From: Mycolicibacterium cosmeticum
GTDB lineage: Bacteria > Actinomycetota > Actinomycetes > Mycobacteriales > Mycobacteriaceae
Length of the DNA stretch: 64,000 bases
Direction: 5' to 3'
NCBI RefSeq assembly: GCF_000613185.1
Contig: NZ_CCBB010000001.1
Coordinates: 1,798,001-1,862,000 of the forward strand
The notes under the pieces were generated by a model. It did not search any database and was not told where the DNA came from. It saw nothing but the letters and a program-made list of their open reading frames with translations. Shown here in pieces: positions 1-9,674 of the stretch. The first letter of the stretch is position 1. Each line of letters begins with the position of its first letter. The position numbers and the translations under genes were made by a program.

Positions 1-1726
1 CCTGCCCGCCGACATACCGGGACAGCTGGTCCAGCGAATCCATCGGAACGTAGAGCTTGTCGGTGCCGCCGCCGCGCTTGGCCGACGCGTACTCCAGCAC
101 CAGGTATTCCCGGCGGGCGCCGCCCACCACCCGCTCGGTCATCTCGACGAACTTGCCGATGCCGTGCTGGTCGTGCACCACCAGGTCGCCGGCCGTCAGC
201 GCCAACGGGTCGACGACGTTACGCCGTTTGGCCGCAAGCCTTTTGCCTTCGGTGGCGGTGACCCGATTACCGGTCAGATCGGTCTCGGTGATGATGACCA
301 GGTTCACCCCGGGCAGCACCAGGCCGTCGTGCAGCGGGCCCTTGAGCACGCCCACCACGCCCGCCGTCGGTGCCGCACCGGACGCGAGAAGGGCTGCCGG
401 GATGTCGGATTCGCCGAGCTGTTCGACCACGCGCTGTGCGGTACCGGTACCGGGTGTGACCACGGCCGCATACCCACCGGTGGCGACGTGCGCCCGCAGC
501 ATCGCGAAGATCTCGTCCAGCGACTGTTGGGAGCGCGCCGACGGGGCAGGACGCAGGTCCAGTTCGGTGGCGTTCTCGGCCGTCAGCTGGCTCAGCGTCC
601 ACCACGGATGCCCGCCGGCGCGGGCGGCGGCCCGCACCTCGTCGAGTTCACGGAAGCCCGACCCGCCCAGCTGCTCGACGTCGATCGGGGCGTCACCACC
701 CATCGCCGCGACCGACCAGGACGCCTCCAGGAACTCCCGGCCGGTCTTGATCAGGTCAGCGGCGCGGGCGCGCACCTTCTCCGGGTCGCACACCAACACC
801 GGGGTACCGGCGGGCAGATGTTCGGTGAGCAGCACCAGGTCGTCGGGGCGCAGCACCGGAGCCAGCGCCTCCATGCCGTCGACGGTGATGCCCTCGGCCA
901 GCTTCGCCAGCATGTCCCCGACGGTTCCGGCGATCGTGTTGTCGGTCTGGGGCCGCGCACCGGCGAGCTGACTGGCCCGCTCCCGCACCTCGGGGGTCAG
1001 CAGCAGCTCCCGGCACGGCATGGCGATCAGGGTGTCGATGGCGATCTCTGGAATGGACCGCTGGTCGGCGACGGCGAACATGCGCATCTCCGACACCTCG
1101 TCGCCCCAGAACTCGACGCGTACCGGGTGCTCGGCGGTGGGCGCGAAGATGTCGAGGATGCCGCCGCGCACCGCGAACTCGCCGCGCTTGGCCACCATGT
1201 CGACGCGGGTGTAGGCCAGTTCGACCAACCGGGCCACCGTCTCGTCGAAGTCCGCCTCTGCGCCCATCGTCAAGGTGACCGGCTCCACGTCGGCCAGTTC
1301 CGGGGCCATCGGCTGCAGCAGCGACCGGGTGGTGGTGACCACCACCCGCAGCGGCGGGCCGAGGCGCTCGTCGTCGGGATGGGCCAGCCGGCGCAGCAGC
1401 CGCAACCGGGCGCCGACGGTCTCGACACCGGGTGACAGGCGCTCGTGCGGCAGCGTCTCCCAGGACGGGAACAGGGCGGCGGCGTCACCGAACACCGCGC
1501 GCAGTTCGGCGGTCAGGTCGTCGGCTTCCCGGCCGGTGGCGGTGACGACGAGCAGCGGCCCGGCCTGCGCGGCGGCCGCCGCGACGAACGGGCGGGCACT
1601 GGCCGGTCCGACGAGGTCGTGTTCGGCTGCGCGGTCAGCCACACCGCGCAGGCCGGGATCGGTCAAAGCCAGTTCGATGAGGCCCGCCAGCGGGGTCTCG
1701 ACAGAAGGGTGCCCCGGTGCGGTCAT
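1..1726 (-). CDS. mfd: Transcription-repair coupling factor Mfd (N-terminal part, runs off the window)
   Basis: Reading in from the window edge, the reverse strand is open for 575 codons from an ATG at 1726 ([18 protein letters not shown]). Mfd removes RNA polymerase stalled at DNA lesions and recruits UvrA. The visible part is the UvrB-homology module (roughly residues 20-350), the middle domain, and the start of the CarD-like RNA-polymerase-interacting domain ([20 protein letters not shown] near residue 530). The helicase motifs lie outside the window. Adjacency to a TetR gene and glmU matches the M. tuberculosis order. The 95 bases to the next gene carry no obvious signal. Confidence 0.95.
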   Translation of the reverse strand, partial: MTAPGHPSVETPLAGLIELALTDPGLRGVADRAAEHDLVGPASARPFVAAAAAQAGPLLVVTATGREADDLTAELRAVFGDAAALFPSWETLPHERLSPGVETVGARLRLLRRLAHPDDERLGPPLRVVVTTTRSLLQPMAPELADVEPVTLTMGAEADFDETVARLVELAYTRVDMVAKRGEFAVRGGILDIFAPTAEHPVRVEFWGDEVSEMRMFAVADQRSIPEIAIDTLIAMPCRELLLTPEVRERASQLAGARPQTDNTIAGTVGDMLAKLAEGITVDGMEALAPVLRPDDLVLLTEHLPAGTPVLVCDPEKVRARAADLIKTGREFLEASWSVAAMGGDAPIDVEQLGGSGFRELDEVRAAARAGGHPWWTLSQLTAENATELDLRPAPSARSQQSLDEIFAMLRAHVATGGYAAVVTPGTGTAQRVVEQLGESDIPAALLASGAAPTAGVVGVLKGPLHDGLVLPGVNLVIITETDLTGNRVTATEGKRLAAKRRNVVDPLALTAGDLVVHDQHGIGKFVEMTERVVGGARREYLVLEYASAKRGGGTDKLYVPMDSLDQLSRYVGGQ

Positions 1727-1821
1727 GATGCCACCATCGTAACCGGGCCCGGTGATCACGAATCGGGGCCGGGCACCGCCTCAGATGCCGCTATGTCGAC
1801 GGCGATCGCCGGTCCGATCCG

Positions 1822-2325
1822 TCACGACTCCAGCGGCAACAGGCCCACCCTGACCAGTTCCTCGGCGCTCAGATCGACGACGGCGAAGGCCGTCGGCACC
1901 CGGTGCTGGCGCGGCCCGAACCGCAGGTCGACCAGCCGGTGACCGTGCCGCGGATCACCGAAGTTCACTTCCTCCACGATGTTTCCCGTGCCGGTGTCGA
2001 CCTCCACCCCCGACTCGGTGAGCCGGCCGTCGCGCCGCACGATGTCGAGCGCCCGGTCCTGCTCGGCCGCCGCCAGCGCCGGGATGGCCGTCGCGGCCGA
2101 GACCGCGAGCACCTCCCGCGCCTCGACATCCACCAGCACCTCCACCGCGAGGTCGTCGGTGTAGTTGTAGATGGTCACCACGGGCACCTCCCCGGACCCG
2201 TCCAGCGAACGCATGCCCACCCCGAGAACTGCGTAGCGCTTCCCGTCGAGCAGTCCGGCGACACGAACGGATTCCAGCGCAACGGCCGGCGCCTGCGCCG
2301 CCGCCAGTTCGGATGGCTCAGTCAT
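1822..2325 (-). CDS. Conserved hypothetical protein
   Basis: A 167-residue soluble acidic protein with no signal peptide or membrane segment. Its core (residues 20-110) has alternating beta-rich text such as YAVLGVGMRS, VVTIYNYTDD and VEVLVDVEAREVL, which recalls the small N-terminal domains of copper amine oxidases, but no catalytic domain follows. I do not recognise the family with confidence. The reading frame shows normal high-GC third positions and it is transcribed in the same direction as mfd, 95 bases upstream of it. ATG 2325 is the first start. Confidence 0.6.
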   Translation of the reverse strand: MTEPSELAAAQAPAVALESVRVAGLLDGKRYAVLGVGMRSLDGSGEVPVVTIYNYTDDLAVEVLVDVEAREVLAVSAATAIPALAAAEQDRALDIVRRDGRLTESGVEVDTGTGNIVEEVNFGDPRHGHRLVDLRFGPRQHRVPTAFAVVDLSAEELVRVGLLPLES

Positions 2326-2469
2326 GCCCCCATGCTCGAGTCGAAGGCGCCAGGACGGCTGAGTAGTCGACTACTCGAATTGCCCGGCAGCCGTCAAGAA
2401 TTCGTCACCCCACGTCAAGAGACCGTCAAAGTCCTCGACTGGATCGGCGCGCACGCGCACCGTCGGGGC

Positions 2470-3582
2470 ATGACTCTTCTCGATGCGGTGCACTCGTTGC
2501 GCCGGGCGGCCCCCCAACGGATCGACCCCGCGGTGTGGCCGGTGACCGCGCAAGTCGACGTCGAAGGCCGGTTGTGTGTCGGCGGTGTCGCGCTGACCGA
2601 GATCGCCGACCAGTTCGGGGCGCCGGTGCAGGTGCTCGACGAGGCGGAGTTCCGGTACCGGGTGCGCGGGTTCCGGGTGCGGCTGCCGGAACGGCGCACC
2701 GTGTACGCCGGCCGCGCCCTGCTGACCAAGGCGGTGGCCCGGTGGGTGGCCGAGGAGGGCGCGGGTCTGGCGGTGCGCACCCCGGCCGAACTCGCGCTCG
2801 GGCTGAGCGCCGGGGTGGACCCGGACCGCATCGTGGCGCACGGGTGCGCCCAGACCACCGCCGACCTGCGGGCCGCCGCCGGGGTGGGCCGCATGGTGCT
2901 GGGCTGCGGCACCGAGATCGCGCTGCTGGCCTCCCAGCTGAGCCGACCGCAGCAGGTGCTCACCGGTTCGGCCGAGCTGGCCGCGCGGGTACTGGCGCAG
3001 CCGATGCTGCGGCTGGTCGGGTTGCGCTGCGCCGCCGACGAGATCAAGCAGGCGGTGTCGGCGATGGCCGATATCCGCGACCGGCACGGCGTCACGCTGA
3101 CCGAACTCAACATCGGCGACGTCGGCGTCGACGCCGACCTGATCGACCTCGACGAGGCCATCGACAACGCCCTGGACGACGCGTGCGCGGCCGAACGGTT
3201 CCCGCGCCCCGTCGTCGTGGTCGAACCGGGGCAGGCCATCGCCGGCCGGGCCCTGGTGAGCTGCGCGCGGGTGGTGGCGGTGCGCGACGGTCTGGTGACG
3301 GTGGACGGGTCGGCAACCGGCACCGTGGCGTTGGCCAACCGGCATCCGCTCGGCCCGACCCGGCCCGTCACCGTCGTCGGCCGCACCGGCGAGCTGGTCT
3401 GCGCGCAGGTGACGCTGCCGGCCGATCTGCATCCGGGGGATCTGCTCGCCGTCGTGGGCCCGGTGCCGTCCTGCACCGCGCTGACGGCGCGGCCCCCGGT
3501 CGTGACGGTGCGCGATCGGCGGGCGCAGCTGTCGGTGCGCCGCGAGACGACGGCGGACCTGCTCGGCCGGGAGCTGAGTTAG
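2470..3582 (+). CDS. LysA-like (diaminopimelate decarboxylase family) protein, probably catalytically dead
   Basis: A 370-residue protein aligning by eye with actinobacterial diaminopimelate decarboxylases (fold type III PLP enzymes). The barrel text is recognisable: TVYAGRALLTKAVARWVAEE (normally YAGKAFLCKAVARWVAEE), RTPAELALGLSAGVDPDRIV, and VVVEPGQAIAGRALVSCARV for the usual EPGRAIVG strand. The PLP-binding lysine of YAxK reads Arg82, the CSGGEL and HGNNKS motifs are altered, and the C-terminal CESGD motif that supplies the partner active-site cysteine is missing. The protein is also about 100 residues short of the family. The frame is open far upstream, but the first convincing start is ATG 2470. 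It overlaps the convergent TetR gene by 4 bases. A true lysine-biosynthesis role is unlikely. Confidence 0.7.
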   Translation: MTLLDAVHSLRRAAPQRIDPAVWPVTAQVDVEGRLCVGGVALTEIADQFGAPVQVLDEAEFRYRVRGFRVRLPERRTVYAGRALLTKAVARWVAEEGAGLAVRTPAELALGLSAGVDPDRIVAHGCAQTTADLRAAAGVGRMVLGCGTEIALLASQLSRPQQVLTGSAELAARVLAQPMLRLVGLRCAADEIKQAVSAMADIRDRHGVTLTELNIGDVGVDADLIDLDEAIDNALDDACAAERFPRPVVVVEPGQAIAGRALVSCARVVAVRDGLVTVDGSATGTVALANRHPLGPTRPVTVVGRTGELVCAQVTLPADLHPGDLLAVVGPVPSCTALTARPPVVTVRDRRAQLSVRRETTADLLGRELS

Positions 3583-4214
3583 TCGGCTTCCAGCACGGGA
3601 TCGGCCTCCAGGTGCGTCAGCCCGTTCCACATCAGGTTCACCAGGTGGGCGGCCACCACTTCCTTGCTGGGCTGGCGCACGTCGAGCCACCATTGCGCGG
3701 CCATCGACACCGAGCCGACCAGGGCCTGCGCGTACAGCGGCGCCAGGTCGGGATCCAGTCCGCGGCGGGAGAAATCGCCGGCCAGGATCGAGGCGACCTG
3801 GCTGACGGCGTCGTTGAGCAGCGTCGAATAGGTGCCCGAGGTGATGGCGGCCGGTGAATCGCGGATCAGGATGCGGAACCCGTCGGTGCGCTCCTCGACG
3901 TAGGTGAGCAGCGCCAAGGCCACCCGCTCCAGGCGCACCCGGGACCGGTTGTTGGTCAGCGAGGAGGTGATGCCGTCCAGCAGCGCGGACATCTCCCGGT
4001 CGACGACGACGGCGTAGAGGCCCTCTTTGCCGCCGAAATGCTCGTAGACCACCGGTTTGGAGACGTTGGCGCGCAGGGCGATCTCTTCGATGGCGGTGCC
4101 GTCGTAGCCGCGTTCGGCGAACAGCGACTTGGCGATCTCGATGAGCTGCTGGCGGCGCTCGGTGCCCGTCATCCTGGCGCGCGGGATGCGGGCCTCCTTC
4201 TCCGGTGCTGCCAC
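3579..4214 (-). CDS. TetR-family transcriptional regulator
   Basis: A 211-residue regulator, apparently the Rv1019 orthologue by position next to mfd and glmU. The N-terminal helix-turn-helix is GTAIEEIALRANVSKPVVYE at about residues 40-60, followed by HFGGKEGLYAVV, the standard TetR transition into helix 4. The C-terminal ligand-binding half ends in WNGLTHLEADPVLEAD. No operator could be identified in the 80 bases between its start and the tRNA. The ATG at 4214 is followed by a charged tail; a second ATG at residue 15 (MTGTERRQQL) is an alternative start closer to the conserved DNA-binding domain. Confidence 0.88.
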   Translation of the reverse strand: MAAPEKEARIPRARMTGTERRQQLIEIAKSLFAERGYDGTAIEEIALRANVSKPVVYEHFGGKEGLYAVVVDREMSALLDGITSSLTNNRSRVRLERVALALLTYVEERTDGFRILIRDSPAAITSGTYSTLLNDAVSQVASILAGDFSRRGLDPDLAPLYAQALVGSVSMAAQWWLDVRQPSKEVVAAHLVNLMWNGLTHLEADPVLEAD

Positions 4215-4296
4215 CGGCCCAGCCTAACGCCGCGGCGCGTGCCCGCTGCCCTGCCGGGAACATTGATCCGGTCGACTAGAGTCTCGGATTGATCGG

Positions 4297-4368
4297 TCCG
4301 TCGTGGTGTAATCGGCAGCACCTCTGATTTTGGTTCAGATAGTTCAGGTTCGAGTCCTGGCGACGGAG
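4297..4368 (+). tRNA. tRNA-Gln (TTG anticodon)
   Basis: A full cloverleaf can be folded. The acceptor stem TCCGTCG pairs with CGACGGA, the anticodon stem TCTGA/TCAGA encloses a seven-base loop whose positions 34-36 read TTG, and the T-loop is TTCGAGT. The discriminator base is G and CCA is not encoded. A -10-like TAGAGT lies at 4277-4282. A tRNA-Gln beside glmU is the expected mycobacterial arrangement. Confidence 0.93.
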
Positions 4369-4457
4369 CAATCTCATACCGCGAGCGGCCCCTAACTGAC
4401 AGCGTTGACGGCGTGTCCGCGTACAGACACGGTCGCTCGCGGGAGGAGGAGAGAATC

Positions 4458-5897
4458 GTGTCCACCACCGACATCGCGGTCGTCGTCCTGGCGGCCGGCG
4501 CGGGCACCCGGATGCGGTCGGCCACCCCGAAGGTGCTGCACCCGCTGGCCGGACGCAGCATGCTCGCCCACGCCCTGCTCGCCGTCACCGCCCTGGAACC
4601 CCGCCACATCGTGGTCGTCGTCGGCCACGGTCGCGACCATGTCGCCGCCGAGGTCGGCCGGATCGCCGAGCGGGCCGGCCGCGATATCGCCACCGCCGTG
4701 CAGGAGGACCAACTCGGCACCGGGCACGCCGTCGGCGTCGGCCTGTCCGGCCTGCCCGAGGATTTCGCCGGCACCGTGGTGGTCACCTCCGGAGACGTGC
4801 CGCTGCTCGACGGCGAGACGCTCGCGGCGCTGGTGCGCACGCACGGGGACGGCGGGGCCACCATCCTGACCACCACGGTCGCGGACCCCACCGGATACGG
4901 GCGCATCCTGCGCGACGAGACGGGCGCCGTCCTGGCGATCGTCGAGCAGGCCGATGCCGACGAGCGCCAGCGCGCCATCGGTGAGATCAACTCCGGGGTG
5001 TACGCCTTCGACGCGGCGGCGCTGCGGTCGGCGCTGAGCCGGCTGCGCACCGACAACGCCCAGCAGGAGCTCTACCTCACCGACGCCATCGCCCTGGTCC
5101 GCGGCGACGGCCTGCCGGTGCGGGCCCAACACGTCGCCGACAGCACCCTGGTCGCCGGCGTCAACGACCGCGTCCAGCTCTCGGTGCTGGCCGCCGAGCT
5201 GAACCGCCGCATCATCGAGGGCCACCAGCGCGCCGGGGTGACCGTCGTCGACCCGGCCACCACCTGGATCGACGCCGACGTGGAGATCGGCCCCGACACC
5301 GTCATCGCCCCCGGCACCCAGCTGCTCGGGGTCACCTCGATCGGACCGGACTGCACCATCGGACCGGACAGCACGCTCACCTCGATGGAGGTCGGCGCCG
5401 GCGCCTCGGTGGTCCGCACCCATGCCGAGTTGTCGGTGATCGGCGCCGGCGCCACCGTCGGCCCGTTCACCTATCTGCGGCCGGGCACCGAGTTGGGTCC
5501 CGACGGCAAGCTGGGCGCGTTCGTCGAGACGAAGAACGCGGTGATCGGCACGGGCACCAAGGTGCCGCACCTGACCTACGTCGGCGACGCCGACATCGGC
5601 GAGCACAGCAACATCGGGGCCTCCAGCGTGTTCGTGAACTACGACGGCCAGACCAAGCGCCGCACCACCGTCGGCTCGCACGTCCGCACCGGCTCGGACA
5701 CCATGTTCATCGCGCCGGTGACCGTCGGCGACGGTGCCTACACCGGGGCCGGGACGGTGTTGCGCGAAGACGTGCCGCCGGGCGCGCTGGCCGTCTCGGC
5801 CGGCCCGCAGCGCAATATCGAGGGCTGGGTGCTGCGCAAGCGACCGGACTCGGCCGCTGCAGAAGCAGCACGTAAAGCCACCAGCGACGACGAGTGA
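4458..5897 (+). CDS. glmU: Bifunctional GlmU: glucosamine-1-phosphate acetyltransferase / N-acetylglucosamine-1-phosphate uridyltransferase
   Basis: Makes UDP-N-acetylglucosamine for peptidoglycan and other polymers in two steps. The N-terminal nucleotidyltransferase motif [20 protein letters not shown] is at residues 8-27. The C-terminal half is a left-handed beta helix of hexapeptide repeats ([13 protein letters not shown] onward) containing the acetyltransferase sequence [20 protein letters not shown]. The start chosen is GTG 4458, because GGGAGGAGGAGAGA sits just upstream; an in-frame ATG 15 codons earlier has no such site. The 479-residue length is close to the family. Followed by prsA, as in other mycobacteria. 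Confidence 0.97.
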   Translation: MSTTDIAVVVLAAGAGTRMRSATPKVLHPLAGRSMLAHALLAVTALEPRHIVVVVGHGRDHVAAEVGRIAERAGRDIATAVQEDQLGTGHAVGVGLSGLPEDFAGTVVVTSGDVPLLDGETLAALVRTHGDGGATILTTTVADPTGYGRILRDETGAVLAIVEQADADERQRAIGEINSGVYAFDAAALRSALSRLRTDNAQQELYLTDAIALVRGDGLPVRAQHVADSTLVAGVNDRVQLSVLAAELNRRIIEGHQRAGVTVVDPATTWIDADVEIGPDTVIAPGTQLLGVTSIGPDCTIGPDSTLTSMEVGAGASVVRTHAELSVIGAGATVGPFTYLRPGTELGPDGKLGAFVETKNAVIGTGTKVPHLTYVGDADIGEHSNIGASSVFVNYDGQTKRRTTVGSHVRTGSDTMFIAPVTVGDGAYTGAGTVLREDVPPGALAVSAGPQRNIEGWVLRKRPDSAAAEAARKATSDDE

Positions 5898-5998
5898 TTC
5901 GACAGCTTCCGTTGGCAATCTGGTAACCCGGCAACGTCGGCCCGAATGCACTACGTACGATTGGCGCGTATTCGACCCCGACCGGCGAAGGCACAACA

Positions 5999-6979
5999 GT
6001 GAGCCACGACTGGACCGACAATCCCAAAAACCTGATGCTCTTCTCGGGCCGGGCTCATCCCGAGCTTGCTGAGCAGGTGGCCAAGGAACTCGATGTTCCC
6101 GTCACCGCACAGACGGCACGGGACTTCGCCAACGGCGAGATCTTCGTCCGCTTCGACGAGTCGGTGCGCGGCTGCGACGCCTTCGTCCTGCAGAGCCATC
6201 CCGCGCCGCTGAACCAGTGGCTGATGGAACAGCTGATCATGATCGACGCGCTCAAGCGCGGCAGCGCCAAGCGGATCACCGCGATCCTGCCGTTCTATCC
6301 GTACGCCCGGCAGGACAAGAAGCACCGCGGTCGCGAGCCGATCTCCGCGCGGCTGGTCGCCGACCTGTACAAGACCGCCGGCGCCGACCGCATCGTCACG
6401 GTGGACCTGCACACCGACCAGATCCAGGGTTTCTTCGACGGGCCGGTGGACCACATGCGCGCCCAGTCGCTGCTGTGCGGCTACATCGCCGAGAAGTACG
6501 CCGACGCCGACAAGGTGGTCGTCTCCCCCGATTCGGGCCGCGTGCGGGTGGCCGAGAAGTGGGCCGACTCGCTCGGCGGTGTGCCGCTGGCCTTCATCCA
6601 CAAGACCCGCGACCCGCTCGTGCCCAACCAGGTGAAGTCGAATCGCGTCGTCGGTGACGTCAAGGGCAAGACCTGCATCCTGACCGACGACATGATCGAC
6701 ACCGGTGGCACCATCGCCGGCGCGGTGAAGCTGCTCAAGCAGGACGGCGCCGAGGACGTGGTCATCGCCGCCACGCACGGGGTGTTGTCCGATCCCGCCG
6801 CGCAGCGACTGGCCGACTCGGGTGCCCGCGAGGTGATCGTCACCAACACGCTGCCGATCGGCGAGGACAAGCACTTCCCGCAGCTGACCGTGCTGTCCAT
6901 CGCGCCGCTGCTGGCCAGCACCATCCGCGCGGTGTTCGACAACGGTTCGGTGACAAGCCTTTTCGACGGTTCCGCCTGA
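5999..6979 (+). CDS. prsA: Ribose-phosphate pyrophosphokinase
   Basis: Converts ribose 5-phosphate and ATP into PRPP, used for nucleotides, histidine, tryptophan and, in mycobacteria, for decaprenyl-phosphoryl arabinose. The 326-residue sequence carries ARDFANGEIFVRFDESVRG, the flexible-loop text PFYPYARQDKKHRGREPISA and the PRPP-binding loop ILTDDMIDTGGTI. Start is GTG 5999 (MSHDWTDNPKNLMLFSGRAH). It lies 101 bases after glmU and 22 bases before the arsC-like gene and may be co-transcribed with both. Confidence 0.97.
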   Translation: MSHDWTDNPKNLMLFSGRAHPELAEQVAKELDVPVTAQTARDFANGEIFVRFDESVRGCDAFVLQSHPAPLNQWLMEQLIMIDALKRGSAKRITAILPFYPYARQDKKHRGREPISARLVADLYKTAGADRIVTVDLHTDQIQGFFDGPVDHMRAQSLLCGYIAEKYADADKVVVSPDSGRVRVAEKWADSLGGVPLAFIHKTRDPLVPNQVKSNRVVGDVKGKTCILTDDMIDTGGTIAGAVKLLKQDGAEDVVIAATHGVLSDPAAQRLADSGAREVIVTNTLPIGEDKHFPQLTVLSIAPLLASTIRAVFDNGSVTSLFDGSA

Positions 6980-7001
6980 CGGCGAGGAGTAGCTTTCAGA
7001 T

Positions 7002-7343
7002 ATGGCGGCCCGCATCTTCCACAACCCGAAGTGCTCGACGTCCCGTAAGACTCTGGAGCTGTTGCGGGACAACGGGATCGAACCGGAGATCGTGCTGTAC
7101 CTGAAAACGCCGCCGACCCGCGCCGAACTGGCGGCCCTGATCGCGGATGCGGGTATCCCGGTGCGCGAGGCGGTGCGCAAGCGGGAGTCGCTGTACACCG
7201 AGCTGGGCCTGGCCGACGCGTCCGACGACGAGCTGCTCGACGCTCTTGCCGAGCACCCGATCCTCATCGAGCGCCCGCTGGTGGTGACGGACAAGGGCAC
7301 CCGGTTGGCCCGGCCCATCGATCGGGTTCGCGAGATTCTGTGA
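7002..7343 (+). CDS. arsC: ArsC/Spx-family thioredoxin-fold protein (probable arsenate reductase type)
   Basis: A 113-residue protein beginning ARIFHNPKCSTSRKTLELL, the ArsC family active-site loop with the catalytic Cys11 in a CX3R setting (CSTSR), and ending with IERPLVVTDKGTRLARP, whose arginine follows the glutaredoxin-dependent arsenate reductase pattern. There is no arsenic-resistance operon nearby, so the substrate in vivo is uncertain and the protein may be a general thiol oxidoreductase. Its TGA overlaps the GTG of the next gene (GTGA), so the two are probably translationally coupled. Confidence 0.85.
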   Translation: MAARIFHNPKCSTSRKTLELLRDNGIEPEIVLYLKTPPTRAELAALIADAGIPVREAVRKRESLYTELGLADASDDELLDALAEHPILIERPLVVTDKGTRLARPIDRVREIL

Positions 7344-7999
7344 GGCGTGCGGTTTCGCTGGCGGCGGTTGCCGTGCTGCTGGCCGGCTGCGGCGACGACG
7401 TCCCGGACTACCAGTCGCTGCTGACCACCACCACGACCACGACCAGTGCCGCGCCCGGGACCCAGAAACCGGTGCCGTTGTCGCAGTACCTGGAAAGTGT
7501 CGGGGTCACCGGTGACCCCGTCGCCCCGGAGAAACTCACCGACCTGACGGTCGAACTGCCGCGCCCGGCCGGCTGGCAGGCCTACAGCAACATCAACCTG
7601 TCGCCGGGGACCCGGGTGATCGCCAAGGGCGACACCTACCCGACCGCCATGCTCATGGTGTTCAAGCTGACCGGCAATTTCGACGTCGCCGAGGCCCTCA
7701 AACATGCCGACGCCGACGCGGAGCTGTCGCAGAATTTCACCAAACTCAACGGCTCGAACGAGAACTTCCGTGGCTTCCCATCGTCGATGATCGAGGGCAC
7801 CTACGACCTGAACGGCCGGCGGATGCAGAGCTACAACCGGATCATCTTCCCCACCGGGACGCCGCCCAAGACCCCGCCGGGGGCGCCGGGCCAGCGCTAT
7901 CTGGTGCAGCTGACCATCACCAGCTACGCCGAGGAGGCGCAGCAGCAGGGCAAGGACATCGAGGGCATCATCTCGGGGTTCAAGGTCGCGGCGAAGTAA
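7340..7999 (+). CDS. lpqT: LpqT-like lipoprotein
   Basis: A 219-residue exported lipoprotein. Residues 1-17 form a lipoprotein signal (MRRAVSLAAVAVLLAGC) with Cys17 as the acylation site. A short Thr-rich linker (TTTTTTTSAAPG) follows, and the rest is the globular LpqN/LpqT-type domain (LTVELPRPAGWQAYSNINL through IEGIISGFKVAAK). LpqT sits in this position between prsA and rplY in M. tuberculosis; LpqN-family members there act near mycolate-exporting complexes, but the role of this one is not fixed. The start is GTG 7340, coupled to the preceding gene. A related lipoprotein lies at 41175. Confidence 0.85.
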   Translation: MRRAVSLAAVAVLLAGCGDDVPDYQSLLTTTTTTTSAAPGTQKPVPLSQYLESVGVTGDPVAPEKLTDLTVELPRPAGWQAYSNINLSPGTRVIAKGDTYPTAMLMVFKLTGNFDVAEALKHADADAELSQNFTKLNGSNENFRGFPSSMIEGTYDLNGRRMQSYNRIIFPTGTPPKTPPGAPGQRYLVQLTITSYAEEAQQQGKDIEGIISGFKVAAK

Positions 8000-8004
8000 G
8001 GTGC

Positions 8005-8031
8005 GGCGGGCAGGAGCGAAGCGACCCGGGG
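8005..8031 (+). repeat. GAGCGAAGCGAC-type intergenic repeat, copy 1
   Basis: A 27-base stretch containing CAGGAGCGAAGCGACCCGGG between lpqT and the SDR gene. It differs at only two positions from 28495-28521 and shares its core with 12045-12068 on the reverse strand. All three lie within about 40 bases of a start codon. The function is unknown. Confidence 0.6.
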
Positions 8032-8049
8032 TTTGGCTACGCTCCCACC

Positions 8050-8913
8050 ATGAGCTGGACCGCCGCAGAGCTGCCGTCCTTCGCGGGGCGCCGCGTCATC
8101 GTCACCGGGGCCAACAGCGGCCTCGGCCTAGTCACCGCCCGTGAGCTGGCCCGCGTCGGGGCCTCGGTCACGCTGGCGGTGCGCAATCTGGACAAGGGCC
8201 ACGCCGCCGCCGCGCAGATGCCGGGTGATGTCACGGTCCGCAAGCTGGATCTGCAGAGCCTGGCCTCGATCCGGGAGTTCGCGGCCGGGGTGGACGGGGT
8301 CGACGTGCTGGTGAACAACGCCGGCATCATGGCGGTGCCGTACGCGTTGACCGCCGACGGGTTCGAGAGCCAGATCGGCACCAATCACCTGGGTCATTTC
8401 GCGCTGACCAACCTGCTGCTGCCCAAGCTCACCGACCGCGTCGTGACGGTGGCCTCGCTGATGCACCTGATCGGGTGGATCGACCTCAAGGATCTGAACT
8501 GGCGCTCGCGCCCCTACCTGGCCTGGCCGGCCTACGGTCAGTCCAAGCTGGCCAACCTGCTGTTCACCAGCGCGTTGCAGCGCCGGCTCACCGCGGCCGG
8601 TTCGCCGGTCCGGGCGATCGCCGCGCACCCCGGGTACTCGGCCACCAACCTGCAGGGGCAGACCGGACACCCGATCGGCACCAAGGTGTGGCTGGCGGCC
8701 AACAAGATCGCCACCGACGCCGAGTTCGGGGCGAGGCAGACGTTGTACGCGGTCTCCCAGGATGTGCCGGGTGACAGTTTCATCGGGCCGAAGTTCGGGA
8801 TGCGCGGCCCGACCGGGCCGGGACCGCGCAGCCCGCTGGCTCGCTCGGCCCGCACCGCGCAACGGTTGTGGGAGCTGTCCGCGCAGCTCACGGACACCGA
8901 ATTTCAGATCTGA
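8050..8913 (+). CDS. Short-chain dehydrogenase/reductase (retinol-dehydrogenase-like)
   Basis: A 287-residue SDR. The nucleotide-binding motif TGANSGLG is at residues 20-27, NNAG near residue 92, and the catalytic pair is in YGQSKLAN (Tyr and Lys) near residue 162. The HPGYSATNL text and C-terminal layout fit the retinol-dehydrogenase/oxidoreductase subgroup common in mycobacteria. The substrate cannot be told from sequence. It stands alone between lpqT and rplY and appears to be an addition to the conserved order. Confidence 0.88.
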   Translation: MSWTAAELPSFAGRRVIVTGANSGLGLVTARELARVGASVTLAVRNLDKGHAAAAQMPGDVTVRKLDLQSLASIREFAAGVDGVDVLVNNAGIMAVPYALTADGFESQIGTNHLGHFALTNLLLPKLTDRVVTVASLMHLIGWIDLKDLNWRSRPYLAWPAYGQSKLANLLFTSALQRRLTAAGSPVRAIAAHPGYSATNLQGQTGHPIGTKVWLAANKIATDAEFGARQTLYAVSQDVPGDSFIGPKFGMRGPTGPGPRSPLARSARTAQRLWELSAQLTDTEFQI

Positions 8914-8950
8914 GGCCCGCGTCGGCTACCCTTACTGACGTCACGGCGAG

Positions 8951-8964
8951 GGTGGTCTACCACC
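8951..8964. promoter_or_regulatory. 14-base palindrome upstream of rplY
   Basis: GGTGGTCTACCACC is a palindrome with only a two-base centre, 68 bases before the rplY start. It could be a DNA operator or a short hairpin in the rplY leader. No U-tract follows, so it is not a convincing terminator. Confidence 0.3.
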
Positions 8965-9031
8965 GTTATCGACGGGAACCCATTCTGTTGGACCCTGGCC
9001 GTGTGTGAACCGGTTACAGGAGGAACAACAC

Positions 9032-9673
9032 ATGGCCAAGAATGCGGCCCCCAACAAGCTGACCGCCGACGTGCGTACCCGCACCGGTAAGGGTGCCTCG
9101 CGCCAGGCCCGCCGTGACGGCAAGGTGCCCACCGTGCTGTACGGCCACGGCACCGAGCCCCAGCACCTGGAGCTCAATGCTCGCGATTTCGCCGCTGTGC
9201 TGCGGCACTCGGGCACCAACGCCATCCTGACCCTCGATATTGCGGGCAAGGAGCAGCTGGCGCTGACCAAGGCTGTCGTCACCCACCCGATCAAGCGCAA
9301 CATCGTGCACGCCGATCTGCTGGTCGTGAAGCGCGGCGAGAAGGTGACCGTGGACGTCACCGTCGTCGTCGAGGGTGACGCCGCCCCGGGCACGCTGGTG
9401 ACCCAGGAGGCCAACACCATCCAGATCGAGGCCGAGGCGCTGTCGATCCCCGAGCAGGTCACCGTGTCGGTCGAGGGCGCCGAGGCCGGCACCCAGATCA
9501 CCGCCGGCCAGCTCGAGCTGCCGGCGGGTGTCACGCTGGTCGTCGACGCCGACACCTTGGTGGTCAACGTCGTCGAGGCCCCGAGCGCCGAGGATCTGGA
9601 CGCCGAGGGTGCGGGCGAGGCCGGCGAGGCTGCCGCCGAAGAGCCCGCCGCCGAAGCCGAATCCGCCGAATAA
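9032..9673 (+). CDS. rplY: 50S ribosomal protein L25 (CTC form)
   Basis: A 213-residue general-stress-type L25 that binds 5S rRNA. The N-terminal L25 domain runs to about residue 95 ([34 protein letters not shown]), followed by the beta-rich CTC domain ([19 protein letters not shown]) and an acidic Ala/Glu-rich tail. ATG 9032 is preferred over an ATG nine codons upstream because ACAGGAGGAACAACAC provides a clear ribosome-binding site. It is directly followed by pth, the usual pair. Confidence 0.96.
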   Translation: MAKNAAPNKLTADVRTRTGKGASRQARRDGKVPTVLYGHGTEPQHLELNARDFAAVLRHSGTNAILTLDIAGKEQLALTKAVVTHPIKRNIVHADLLVVKRGEKVTVDVTVVVEGDAAPGTLVTQEANTIQIEAEALSIPEQVTVSVEGAEAGTQITAGQLELPAGVTLVVDADTLVVNVVEAPSAEDLDAEGAGEAGEAAAEEPAAEAESAE

Positions 9674-9674
9674 T

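Noticed and set aside
2371..4263. Reverse-strand open frame of about 630 codons antisense to the LysA-like gene and running through the TetR gene in another frame
   Set aside because: Arg/Gly/His-rich low-complexity translation with no recognisable domain; a shadow of high-GC coding sequence.
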